A stretch of DNA of 40,971 nucleotides, taken from positions 1 to 40,971 of the forward strand of contig MHFI01000020.1 in NCBI GenBank assembly GCA_001804125.1. The letters are read 5' to 3'. This DNA is from Omnitrophica bacterium RIFCSPHIGHO2_02_FULL_51_18 (GTDB lineage Bacteria > Omnitrophota > Gorgyraeia > 2-02-FULL-51-18). The translations under genes were made by a program, and so were the position numbers. Below the pieces are notes generated by a model. The model was given only the letters and a program-made list of their open reading frames with translations, was not told where the DNA came from and did no database searches. Shown here in pieces: positions 32,364 through 40,971 of this stretch. Numbering within the stretch: the stretch's first letter is position 1; each line of letters starts with the position of its first letter.

Positions 32364-35117
32364 ATGTCTACATCATTGTACGGTAAAAACAGTCTGTGGC
32401 AATTCACGGATGAGCACGCAAGTTTTAAGGTTGAATCGCCGGATCGCTTGAGCCGCCTTTACTTCCCGCTGGCCAACGAAGCCGGCATCCTTTCCAGCAT
32501 CACTCCCAACCTTCACGGGGACATTAAAACAAGCCATAATTCGTTTTTAACCCTCCCCGTCTCGGTTGAAGACCTCCATAACACGAAATCCAGCCGGAAT
32601 TTCTGGCTTTATGTCGAAGGCCACGGCGTCTGGTCGGCTACGGGCTCTTCGGCCGTTCAATTTGCAAACAAGTTCCTGAATAAAAACGATGAGAAAGTGA
32701 CTTTGGAAGCCGGCATGCTCTGGCACAAGGTGTCGCGGGAAAATCGTCTGTTAGGCCTCAAATCTGAGATCACTAATTTCACTCCCGTCTCGGACGACAC
32801 CGTGGAACTCATGGTCGTCAGCATCACAAATATCGGAAAATCAACCCTTAAGGTCACCCCCACTTCCGCGATTCCCATCTTTGGAAGATCCGCCGATAAC
32901 TTGAGGGACCATCACCACGTGACGTCGCTTTTGCACCGCATCATTCCACATACCGCCGGCATCGCCGTGAGACCCACGATGTCCTTTGATGAAAGAGGCC
33001 ATAAAGTGAATGAGCTCCTGTACTGCGTGCTGGGCGTGAGCGGAAACGAAGAACCCCCGGCGGGCATCTTCCCGACAGTGCCCGATTTTATCGGCGAAGG
33101 CGGAAGCTTCGAGACGCCCCAGGCCGTCATCGAAAACTTTGCCCCTCCCCAGAAAGACGGAAGCCATTACCAGGGAAAATCCGCGATCGGGGCGCTTCGT
33201 TTTAAAACAGTTTCTTTGGCCCCGCGGCAAAAAACCCATTTTGTGTTGATGCTCGGCATTGCCGAAAAAGAACCGAAACTCGACGAATGGATTAAAAAAT
33301 TCGGTTCACTGGCAAAAGCGGAAATAGCCCTTAAGGAAAACAAGGCCGTCTGGACGCAAAAAGCCAGCGCGGTATCCTTTCACACGCAGGACAAAAACTA
33401 TAATGGATGGACAAAGTGGGTCACGCTCCAACCCACTTTAAGAAAACTTTTCGGATGCTCATTTCTCCCTGACTTTGATTATGGACGCGGCGGGCGCGGA
33501 TGGCGGGACCTCTGGCAGGACTGCCTGGCGCTGCTTCTGGCTTCCCCGCATGAAGCGGGGGCCCTTTTACTTGATAACTTTAACGGCGTCCGGATCGACG
33601 GCTCCAATGCCACGATCATCGGCCCAAGCGCCGGCGAGTTCATGGCGGACCGCAACAACATCACGCGCGTATGGATGGACCACGGCGTCTGGCCCTACCT
33701 CACGACGGAACTTTATATTCATCAAAGCGGCGATTTTGAGATCCTCTTCCAGGAGGCGCGCTATTTTCGGGACATGCAGTTGTCCCGCGCGAGAGAAAAA
33801 GATCCCCGCTGGAACGAAGACTACGGAAAAAACTTAAAAACCAGAAGGGGGGCCGTGGTGAGGGGCACTCTCCTTGAACACATTCTCGTGCAGCACCTCG
33901 TGCAATTTTTCAACGTCGGCGAGCACAACCATATCCGCCTTGAAAACGCCGACTGGAATGATGGCCTCGACATGGCCTATGAGCGCGGAGAAAGTGTCGC
34001 GTTTACGACGCTTTACGGGTCCAACCTCGGTAAATTGGCGTGCCTCGTCGAAGAAATCGCGAAGAGAAAAGACCTGAAAACCGTGGAACTTGCGAGGGAA
34101 CTCTTGCTTTTGTTGGACCGGGTGAACGCCAAAAAAGTGAATTACGACTCCGCGCAGGCCAAGAAAAACCGCCTTGAAAGATACTTTGAAGCCGTCCAGC
34201 CGGAAATCTCAGGCAAAAAAGTCAACGTGCCGGTCAAAAAACTTGTCGCGGATTTGAAGGAAAAGAGCGAATTCATTGCCAACCACGTGCGTAAAAAAGA
34301 GTGGGTGCAGACGCGCGCCGGTGAAGGCTTTTTTAACGGTTACTATGACAATCATGGCCGCCGCGTCGAGGGCGAATTTCCACAAGGCCTTCGCATGACA
34401 TTGGCCGGCCAGGTGTTTCCGATCATGAGCCGCGTGGCCGACAACCATCAGGTCAAGGAAATATTTAAAACGGCCAAACATTACCTTAAAGACAAAGAGC
34501 ACGGCGGCTTTCATTTGAACACGGACTTCCATACGATCCGCCCGGACCTTGGCCGCGCGTTTTCCTTCGCATACGGCGAAAAGGAAAACGGCGCGTTCTT
34601 CAGCCACATGGCCGTGATGTTCGCCCATGCGCTGTACCAGAGAGGCTTTGTCAATGAGGGCTGCGAGGTCATCGATTCGATTTACAAAATGTGCCTCCGC
34701 ACCGAGAAAAGCAAGATCTACCCGGGCATTCCTGAATATTTCAATTCCGAGGGCCGCGGCATGTACCACTATCTCACCGGCTCGGCAAGCTGGCTTGTGA
34801 TGACGCTTTTGACGCAGGTATTCGGCGTGCGCGGGTTTTACGGGGACCTTCTTTTGTCGCCCAAATTTACAAAAAACGAGTTCGAAAAAACCAATGAACT
34901 CTCCGTGGAAACGCCGTTCGCCGAGAAACGAATCCGAGTAGTCTACAAAAACCCGAAGAAAATTCCCTACGAGCACTACTGCGTCACAAAGGTCGGTATC
35001 AACGGGAAAGAACTGAAAAGTCTGGCGCTCAATCAAAAAGAAGTGCTGATCCCCAAAGAAATTCTATCCAAACTCCCCAAAAAATCCTTAAATGTCATTA
35101 CGGTGACACTGGAATAA
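32364..35117 (+). CDS. GH94-like glycoside phosphorylase (cellobiose/chitobiose phosphorylase family)
   Basis: FGRGGRGWRDLWQDCLALL-type motif (YGRGGRGWRDLWQD), GEHNHIRLENADWNDGLDMA, YPGIPEYFNSEGRGMYHYLTGSASWLV. Confidence 0.88.
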   Translation: MSTSLYGKNSLWQFTDEHASFKVESPDRLSRLYFPLANEAGILSSITPNLHGDIKTSHNSFLTLPVSVEDLHNTKSSRNFWLYVEGHGVWSATGSSAVQFANKFLNKNDEKVTLEAGMLWHKVSRENRLLGLKSEITNFTPVSDDTVELMVVSITNIGKSTLKVTPTSAIPIFGRSADNLRDHHHVTSLLHRIIPHTAGIAVRPTMSFDERGHKVNELLYCVLGVSGNEEPPAGIFPTVPDFIGEGGSFETPQAVIENFAPPQKDGSHYQGKSAIGALRFKTVSLAPRQKTHFVLMLGIAEKEPKLDEWIKKFGSLAKAEIALKENKAVWTQKASAVSFHTQDKNYNGWTKWVTLQPTLRKLFGCSFLPDFDYGRGGRGWRDLWQDCLALLLASPHEAGALLLDNFNGVRIDGSNATIIGPSAGEFMADRNNITRVWMDHGVWPYLTTELYIHQSGDFEILFQEARYFRDMQLSRAREKDPRWNEDYGKNLKTRRGAVVRGTLLEHILVQHLVQFFNVGEHNHIRLENADWNDGLDMAYERGESVAFTTLYGSNLGKLACLVEEIAKRKDLKTVELARELLLLLDRVNAKKVNYDSAQAKKNRLERYFEAVQPEISGKKVNVPVKKLVADLKEKSEFIANHVRKKEWVQTRAGEGFFNGYYDNHGRRVEGEFPQGLRMTLAGQVFPIMSRVADNHQVKEIFKTAKHYLKDKEHGGFHLNTDFHTIRPDLGRAFSFAYGEKENGAFFSHMAVMFAHALYQRGFVNEGCEVIDSIYKMCLRTEKSKIYPGIPEYFNSEGRGMYHYLTGSASWLVMTLLTQVFGVRGFYGDLLLSPKFTKNEFEKTNELSVETPFAEKRIRVVYKNPKKIPYEHYCVTKVGINGKELKSLALNQKEVLIPKEILSKLPKKSLNVITVTLE

Positions 35118-35181
35118 GTAAAAGGGGACACCCATTTATTTATAAGTTACGATTTATAAATAAATGGGTGTCCCCTTTTGT
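35116..35181. repeat. Palindromic element family D, copy 2
   Basis: 26-bp perfect arms, 8-nt loop; 66 nt identical to 35290-35355. Confidence 0.93.
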
Positions 35182-35183
35182 TA

Positions 35184-35265
35184 TGCGGAAGGAGGGATTT
35201 GAACCCTCAAGCCTTTCGGCACATGCCCCTCAAACATGCGCGTATGCCAGTTCCGCCACTTCCGC
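35184..35265 (-). tRNA. tRNA-Leu(GAG)
   Basis: Minus strand GCGGAAGTGGCGGAACTGGCATACGCGCATGTTTGAGGGGCATGTGCCGAAAGGCTTGAGGGTTCAAATCCCTCCTTCCGCA; class II variable arm, anticodon GAG. Confidence 0.93.
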
Positions 35266-35289
35266 AAAGGGTGTTATTTTACTATATAA

Positions 35290-35355
35290 AAGTAAAAGGG
35301 GACACCCATTTATTTATAAGTTACGATTTATAAATAAATGGGTGTCCCCTTTTGT
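35290..35355. repeat. Palindromic element family D, copy 3
   Basis: Identical 66-nt copy of 35116-35181. Confidence 0.93.
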
Positions 35356-35520
35356 CAGGGCAACAACATAAGTATTAAACTTATCCACGGAATCAGAAAG
35401 TTTGGCGCCAGCATTCTCAGCATGCTGTTTCAGTTCGGAAGCATAGATTTCGTGGCGAATGCGATAAATTTCTTTTCTGTGCCAACTATTCGCCAGAATA
35501 AGTTTTAGTTTAATTTTCAC
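35314..35520 (-). pseudogene. N-terminal fragment of an acyltransferase-like (GNAT/autoinducer-synthase-type) protein truncated by repeat D3
   Basis: HRKEIYRIRHEIYASELKQHAENAG...DKFNTYVVALTKGD then repeat-encoded THLFINRNL*. Confidence 0.55.
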
Positions 35521-35559
35521 GTCCTCGTCTCATAACTTTTTTAAAATGGTGCTCTTCCT

Positions 35560-36282
35560 CTAACTTTCCAAGGTTTCAGAAAACCAATTTCTTATTTCCT
35601 CAACAAATCGATCAGGAAATTGCCGATAGATCTCTTCGGCGTGACTGCCATTTTCAAAGATTTTAACCTTTTTAGGTTCTTTGGCCTTTTTGTAAAGATA
35701 TTCGCTATGTTTTAAACTGACAGTAGGATCATGAGTACCATGAATAAAATAAATAGGTATGGGTGAAACCGAGGAAACAACATCGATTGGTTTTGTTTTA
35801 CGAAGAAATATATTGCCTGGTCTTACTCCCGCCCCCAGCTCAAGCCCTCTGATACCGAGTTTAATGGCATCCGGTGTCCACCACTTAAACTCGATTTTAT
35901 CACTGGCCATCGGCGAACTCACGCAAATCATACTATCAATGTTTCTGTATTCGACCTGCTCCAGAATAGCGATCGAACCGCCGTACGAAAAACCGAGTAC
36001 TCCGACTTTTTTATAATGTTGGCGAGAATAATCGATAACCGCCTTTAAGTCCTCCTTTTCATACGCTGAAAAAGTGTAAAGTCCTTCTGACTTTCCATGC
36101 CCTCTAAAATCCATCGAGACAACATCGAAATATTCTAGAAGCTCATTCTCAAGTTTATGAAATGTTTTGGTTTCCTTGCTTTGAAAAAACCCTGGAGCAA
36201 TCACAATCGAGGTGTTTTTTAAAACTCGCGTGTGCCGTATGGAGATTTTTATCCCTGAATTGGTGATAACCGCTTCTTGCAT
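35560..36282 (-). CDS. Alpha/beta hydrolase
   Basis: DFRGHGKSEG, GFSYGGSIA nucleophile elbow, HGTHDPTVS, NGSHAEE. Confidence 0.9.
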   Translation of the reverse strand: MQEAVITNSGIKISIRHTRVLKNTSIVIAPGFFQSKETKTFHKLENELLEYFDVVSMDFRGHGKSEGLYTFSAYEKEDLKAVIDYSRQHYKKVGVLGFSYGGSIAILEQVEYRNIDSMICVSSPMASDKIEFKWWTPDAIKLGIRGLELGAGVRPGNIFLRKTKPIDVVSSVSPIPIYFIHGTHDPTVSLKHSEYLYKKAKEPKKVKIFENGSHAEEIYRQFPDRFVEEIRNWFSETLES

Positions 36283-37019
36283 TAAATAGTTTTGCTTTCG
36301 ATCTTATCCGCTTCTAGATTTTTTATAAACCTAGCGGGTGTCCCTGCGAATAATGATTTCTCAGGGACAATTGTATTTTTCGATAACACGGACCTTGCGG
36401 CAATAAGGGAACCATTGCCTATCGTAGATCCTGGCATAATAACGGCGCCGAGTCCAACTGTGACTTTCTGTCCTATAATCGTTTTTTTAAGCTTAAGCTT
36501 TCCGTGCTCCGCAATATGCCCAATCAGTACAGCGTCACCCCCGATAACAGAGTCGTCTCCAATCTCAATAAGGGAAACATCAGCGATGCCTTTAGTATTG
36601 ACTTGAACTCTTTTGCCAATCTTAGCGCCCATAAGCCGATAATAAAACGGCAATAAAGGTGTGAGCCTCATATAATCCATAAAAGTAAGATTTACGATTA
36701 AAATCATCGCGTTTACAAACGCCCACTTCACGGCTTCTAGGGAAAAATATCCGTATTCCCCTTCTCTTATTTTAAGATTAAGAAGGTATCGTAAAATGAT
36801 TGTTTCAAGTGACAGCGAAACCCCAAAGACAAAAAATCCAATCCCAACACTGAATGATAATGCCACGGCTTTGAAATATATATTTAATGGACTTACTAAA
36901 TTCCAAGCGTTGAGAAGCAAAATAAAAGATGGGACGAGAGCTACGCCGAGAAGACAAGCTCCCAGTAGATACATTGCGAAAGTAAAAAAACACTGAAAGA
37001 GCGTAAAACTATTTTTCAT
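36282..37019 (-). CDS. Membrane protein with left-handed beta-helix (hexapeptide) acyltransferase domain
   Basis: TM segments followed by hexapeptide repeats IGDDSVIGGDAVLIGHI...AGTPARFIKN. Confidence 0.8.
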   Translation of the reverse strand: MKNSFTLFQCFFTFAMYLLGACLLGVALVPSFILLLNAWNLVSPLNIYFKAVALSFSVGIGFFVFGVSLSLETIILRYLLNLKIREGEYGYFSLEAVKWAFVNAMILIVNLTFMDYMRLTPLLPFYYRLMGAKIGKRVQVNTKGIADVSLIEIGDDSVIGGDAVLIGHIAEHGKLKLKKTIIGQKVTVGLGAVIMPGSTIGNGSLIAARSVLSKNTIVPEKSLFAGTPARFIKNLEADKIESKTI

Positions 37020-38346
37020 CGACTTTTTTGATCACTTGAGTTGCGAGACCTATTAATCCCAGGATGATAACTCCGATGGCGGCCCACAGCAAATACGGTT
37101 TATTCTCTGTCCACGGTTTTGACTCTTTGACAGGCTCAAAATTTTTATTCCGTATTTCTTCGGACAGATGCACCTTCACAAAATCTGCCAACGATTTAGT
37201 GCTCAGAACTTGCTCTATATCATAAGACACTGATGGTGCCGCAGGATTGCCATACCACAGATCATAGGCCGTGTTATTTTCACGGAGAAACACAGCAAAC
37301 TGTTTTAATCCATGGGCCTTCACCGAATCTATTTGGATCGGCTTATTATCACCGTTCAGTACTTTTATTTTAAGATACCGACATTTGGTTTCACCAAACC
37401 GTACCATAGGGTTAGCATTCACCGTTCCATCCAATAAAATAGAAAAAATAGTTCCGTCGCCCGCCTGGCTCCATTCTTTCATATCGTTACTGCTCTGGAT
37501 CTCGATTCGTCTGAAAAAATTAGTTTGGTTTGATGATATTTCGACTTCTTCAATAGGCAGATTTTTATCCCCTAAATCTACAAAGACGTCCACACTTTTC
37601 CCGTCTTGGCTGATCTCTGTCTTAGTAATAACCCCAGCGTATGTGCTTTCCGCGGCCTCGATTTTTTCCGATGTGAGGATCTGGACGTCGCTTAATTCTA
37701 TAGGCTCTTTATCTTGATTATGAGGGATTACGACACGCACATACCTAAACTTTGCCTCTGGAAACCGAAAGCTTAAGTTTTGTGAAGAATAATGCCCAAA
37801 ACTATATCCGGCGTAAGTTTCATTCGTAAGGCTTGCGAAATAATTAGCGCTTTCTTCATAGGATAAAGAATAGACACCAATACCCTTCCGGATCACCTCC
37901 CAGTTTCTGTTATCCTGGGAGCCTTCCACGTCTATTTTCCTGTAAAAATTATTGTGCTTAGGAATAAGTTTAATTTCATTGTACGTACCTATTTTCTCAC
38001 CCAGATCTATCAAAAGGCTGGTTTCCTCTGCTTTGACTTCATTAGATAAAACCTTGGATATTAGTTTCTTGGCCTTGATGACTTCAGCCTGCCTTCGGAT
38101 TGTATAGGGTGCCTCCGCGCCTTGCGAACTCATTATTCTTAAATCATAAAGATCCGGGCGAGAGGAGTTATAAACTTTTCCATCAAACTCCGCCGCAACA
38201 ACCTGGCTGGCATTGTTATTTATTTCAATCGATCGGCTAAATTCCCACTGTTTCAATGGAGTCTCGGCACCGCACACCTGTGAAATTGCTAACCACGCCA
38301 CAAATCCGAGAGAAAAAATGCATTTGACCCTAGCCTCTAATCTCAT
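37009..38346 (-). CDS. DUF3999-like exported protein
   Basis: Signal peptide, repeated beta-sandwich EIKLIPKHNNFYRKIDVEGSQDNRNW / FFRRIEIQSSNDMKEW units, C-terminal TM; adjacent to DUF2339-like gene. Confidence 0.7.
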   Translation of the reverse strand: MRLEARVKCIFSLGFVAWLAISQVCGAETPLKQWEFSRSIEINNNASQVVAAEFDGKVYNSSRPDLYDLRIMSSQGAEAPYTIRRQAEVIKAKKLISKVLSNEVKAEETSLLIDLGEKIGTYNEIKLIPKHNNFYRKIDVEGSQDNRNWEVIRKGIGVYSLSYEESANYFASLTNETYAGYSFGHYSSQNLSFRFPEAKFRYVRVVIPHNQDKEPIELSDVQILTSEKIEAAESTYAGVITKTEISQDGKSVDVFVDLGDKNLPIEEVEISSNQTNFFRRIEIQSSNDMKEWSQAGDGTIFSILLDGTVNANPMVRFGETKCRYLKIKVLNGDNKPIQIDSVKAHGLKQFAVFLRENNTAYDLWYGNPAAPSVSYDIEQVLSTKSLADFVKVHLSEEIRNKNFEPVKESKPWTENKPYLLWAAIGVIILGLIGLATQVIKKVDEK

Positions 38347-38357
38347 AGGACACCTCC

Positions 38358-40301
38358 TTAATCTTTTAACGCAAAATCACGCAAACGATCCTTATATTTC
38401 TGATAAAAGAACGACACCATCATTAAAACTAGACCCAGTCCTACAAAGGATATGATGCGGTAAATGCGATCCAGATGGGAAAGATCAAATGAGAATATTT
38501 TGAGCACAGCAATACCGAAAAGAACCAACGCCATAAGACGCAGCGCGCGAAATTTCCTATAAATACCAATTGCAATGGTTATAAGGGCATAAATAATCCA
38601 TAAAACTGAGATACTGAGCTGTCTGGCGCTGAATAGATCGCTATAAGTCGATGTGAATACCCCTCTAAACTTAGGACCTTGCTCAGGTAGCCCTGCCAGT
38701 AAGGTTTTAACATAAGCCATATGTGAAAAATAAGTTTGTGATTCAAGAGACAATTGGATTAAAAGCACGACATTTGCCAGTATAATTAAAAGCGTCGACA
38801 TGATTCTTTCGTCCTGGCGTATCTCATTTTTATATTTTTTATAAAGCCACCCGGCTGCGAATAAAACCGCCACAATCACCGTATACGTAAACATCCTTTC
38901 ATTTAAAATAAACGCATAATTTGAATGATTATAGTTATAAGGGTTATACGGATAGTCTATGGCTACCAGTCGAATTAAACTTAAGGCGCCCACAACCATT
39001 CCGGCTTTTCGAATATACGAATGCCGGAGTCTCATCCCTATCCAGAACAAAACAATCGATTCCACAGCCCAGCTGATCGTGACCCAGTTTTGCTTCAACT
39101 GAATTGGAATCGCAATGGTCACAAAAAGCGCGGTTAGGCCTACATAACTCAATATAAGTCCGCTGTCTTCCTTGCAACGCCTCAGAGCACTGTACGAGTA
39201 AGCCATATAAACACAGGCTAAACCGATAGGTAGAAGTCCGGGCAACGTTCCGGCGTGAGGCTTCAATATAACAAAAAGTGCTGAAAAATAGGCTACTCCG
39301 TTGAAAAGCACTAAACTGAGATCAGTCCCATCCGATTTTTCTTTGCGAATTAAATTATGACTGATTGAAAGTAGGCAAAATATAACAAAGAACATGGAGG
39401 CAAATAAAAATGCAGTCACCCAGTCTTGGGACTTATAGCTGGATGTGTACCAAGTGTTAAATAAGAAGCAGGTCGAAACAAATGAGGCTAGGTTCAAAAA
39501 TCGCCATTTTTTGTAAATGCTCATGTATAAAACACCTAAATCTAAAAGCGCTATGTAAGAGAAAAGAAGTTGAGGACTCAGGATTTTAGTGTTAAACAAA
39601 AGAGGTGTTAGAAACCCTCCGGCTATCCCTATAACCGCGGAACTTAGCCAGTTGGTGCGTATAGACCAGAAACCACAGTATAAGGTAACAGCGCTCATGA
39701 ATGCCAACGCTGGGGTGAGACCAATCAAGTGATAGAATCCAAATGAGGCGTATATGGATAGGTAAAGTATCCCGACACCGCCACCATGAAGGCCTTGAGA
39801 CATAACATCATATTTCTTATTTCTTGTGAATTCACTGCCGACTAACATACCAAACCCCGCGACGAGTCCTAATAGAACACGTCCCAACTCTCCGATCCAA
39901 CGATTATCAAAAGCATATTTTAAAAAGAAGGCTACGCCAAAAAGCAGGGCAATGACGCCTATGCGGTTAAGCCACACAAGCCCTATTGTGGATTCGATAT
40001 CTGCTTCCTTGAGAATTTCTTTTTTGGGCTTGGCTACGAATGGCGCTGATTTTGGTTCCTCGACCATTGGAATTCCAACAGCTATCTTGGTTCCGCCTAC
40101 GCTCTCGATTCCTGCGGACTTTTCCAGTCTATTCAATCGCTGATCAAACCGTTCAAACTGGCTATTAACAACTTCTTGATATTTGAGGAACTGCACCCTG
40201 GAAATATTGGAGTCCTCAGTATTAATGAGTTTTTCATTGCAGGATAAGCACTGCGCCCATGAATCATCATACGTCTTATGACATTTCGGACATTTTCTCA
40301 T
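38358..40301 (-). CDS. DUF2339-like polytopic membrane protein
   Basis: N-terminal CPKCHKTY...CLSCNEKL zinc ribbon; ESTIGLVWLNRIGVIALLFGVAFFLKYAFDN; many TM segments. Confidence 0.85.
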   Translation of the reverse strand: MRKCPKCHKTYDDSWAQCLSCNEKLINTEDSNISRVQFLKYQEVVNSQFERFDQRLNRLEKSAGIESVGGTKIAVGIPMVEEPKSAPFVAKPKKEILKEADIESTIGLVWLNRIGVIALLFGVAFFLKYAFDNRWIGELGRVLLGLVAGFGMLVGSEFTRNKKYDVMSQGLHGGGVGILYLSIYASFGFYHLIGLTPALAFMSAVTLYCGFWSIRTNWLSSAVIGIAGGFLTPLLFNTKILSPQLLFSYIALLDLGVLYMSIYKKWRFLNLASFVSTCFLFNTWYTSSYKSQDWVTAFLFASMFFVIFCLLSISHNLIRKEKSDGTDLSLVLFNGVAYFSALFVILKPHAGTLPGLLPIGLACVYMAYSYSALRRCKEDSGLILSYVGLTALFVTIAIPIQLKQNWVTISWAVESIVLFWIGMRLRHSYIRKAGMVVGALSLIRLVAIDYPYNPYNYNHSNYAFILNERMFTYTVIVAVLFAAGWLYKKYKNEIRQDERIMSTLLIILANVVLLIQLSLESQTYFSHMAYVKTLLAGLPEQGPKFRGVFTSTYSDLFSARQLSISVLWIIYALITIAIGIYRKFRALRLMALVLFGIAVLKIFSFDLSHLDRIYRIISFVGLGLVLMMVSFFYQKYKDRLRDFALKD

Positions 40302-40795
40302 GGCTTGATTTTCCCTCCATTATTCTGTGAGATCGTTTGTCGCAGACTTTCTAAGACCGATGTGACATTAACTAGATTACCTTCAGGCAGACAGACTATT
40401 TTGTCAACGCTCTTCTTATATATAGGCCATACTTTGTTTAAAAGATCGGATGCTTTCTTCGTGACCTTTATGAGATTCACTCTTCTATCACCTGTCAACG
40501 ATACCCTCTCAACAAATTTGTTCTTTTCTAGACGATCGACTAGCCGGGTAATATTCCCTGCTGTTACAATTATCTTTTTACATAGCTCGCTTTGAGGCAA
40601 CCCCTTGTTTTTCCCTACGTGTTTTATTACCAAAAGTGCATTCATTGTCACAGGACTTAACCCATAGACACTCAAGGTTTCGTCTATTTTTCTTTCGACA
40701 AGGGCATAACACGAAGCCATGTTGTATAAAAACTTTTCTTTTTGTCTATTCTTACTATCTCGTATTCCAAGCTCACTAAAAATTGGCATACCCAA
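40298..40795 (-). CDS. MarR family transcriptional regulator
   Basis: wHTH: LPQSELCKKIIVTAGNITRLVDRLEKNKFVERVSLTGDRRVNLIKVTKKA. Confidence 0.88.
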   Translation of the reverse strand: MGMPIFSELGIRDSKNRQKEKFLYNMASCYALVERKIDETLSVYGLSPVTMNALLVIKHVGKNKGLPQSELCKKIIVTAGNITRLVDRLEKNKFVERVSLTGDRRVNLIKVTKKASDLLNKVWPIYKKSVDKIVCLPEGNLVNVTSVLESLRQTISQNNGGKIKP

Positions 40796-40971
40796 AATCT
40801 CCTTACTGTTGATTATAGTTTACATGATAATTATTGATATATCAAATAATATTTCAAAGATCGGCAAAAAAATCACGAACGTCCGGCGGGAATCCGCGGG
40901 TATTTTGTAATAGCTTAGTCCCGCCAGAGAATATTCCACCTCACCATGCCCCATCTTCAAAAGGACAATGC

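Noticed and set aside
32183-32407. 74-aa ORF on minus strand
   Set aside because: Overlaps tRNA-Glu and the GH94 start; translation of the tRNA (GLGHYPLTVGTRVRLPLGLF) is spurious.
34209-35036. 275-aa minus-strand ORF antisense to the GH94-like gene
   Set aside because: Shadow ORF; the + strand frame has clear family motifs across this region.

Overview
The window is a bacterial chromosomal segment, Gram-negative-like (ExbB/ExbD, lipoproteins), mostly encoded on the minus strand. Content is mainly housekeeping: CCA-adding enzyme, peroxiredoxin, PfkB kinase, ArnT-like glycosyltransferase, MgtE, ABC exporter, HIT, RRM protein, RluB, TypA, DusB, GreA, Maf, HI0933-type flavoprotein, a two-component + LivKHMGF region, a GH94-like phosphorylase, tRNA-Glu and tRNA-Leu, and a more AT-rich right-hand block (MarR/DUF2339/DUF3999/acyltransferase/hydrolase). 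The left end holds a putative metal-homeostasis cluster with a short-T-loop PII-like protein next to a CDF transporter. No CRISPR array, transposase or prophage was seen. The most unusual content is the density of structured palindromic DNA. Family A (2 copies, ~140-184 nt hairpins) keeps its stems through at least eight compensatory base-pair changes while its internal loops stay conserved. Family B (2 copies) begins at exactly the same nucleotide relative to the upstream gene's stop codon. Family D (3 copies) has perfect 26-36 bp arms; two copies are identical and flank tRNA-Leu beside a truncated gene. A short palindrome is inserted in frame inside TypA. Two genes appear to have no ATG/GTG/TTG start compatible with a complete domain and seem to start at ATT (RRM protein, ATTAG overlap) and ATC (flavoprotein, immediately after a TAG). 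A hairpin between exbB and exbD sequesters the exbD start region. All family names come from reading the sequence; no database search was run.
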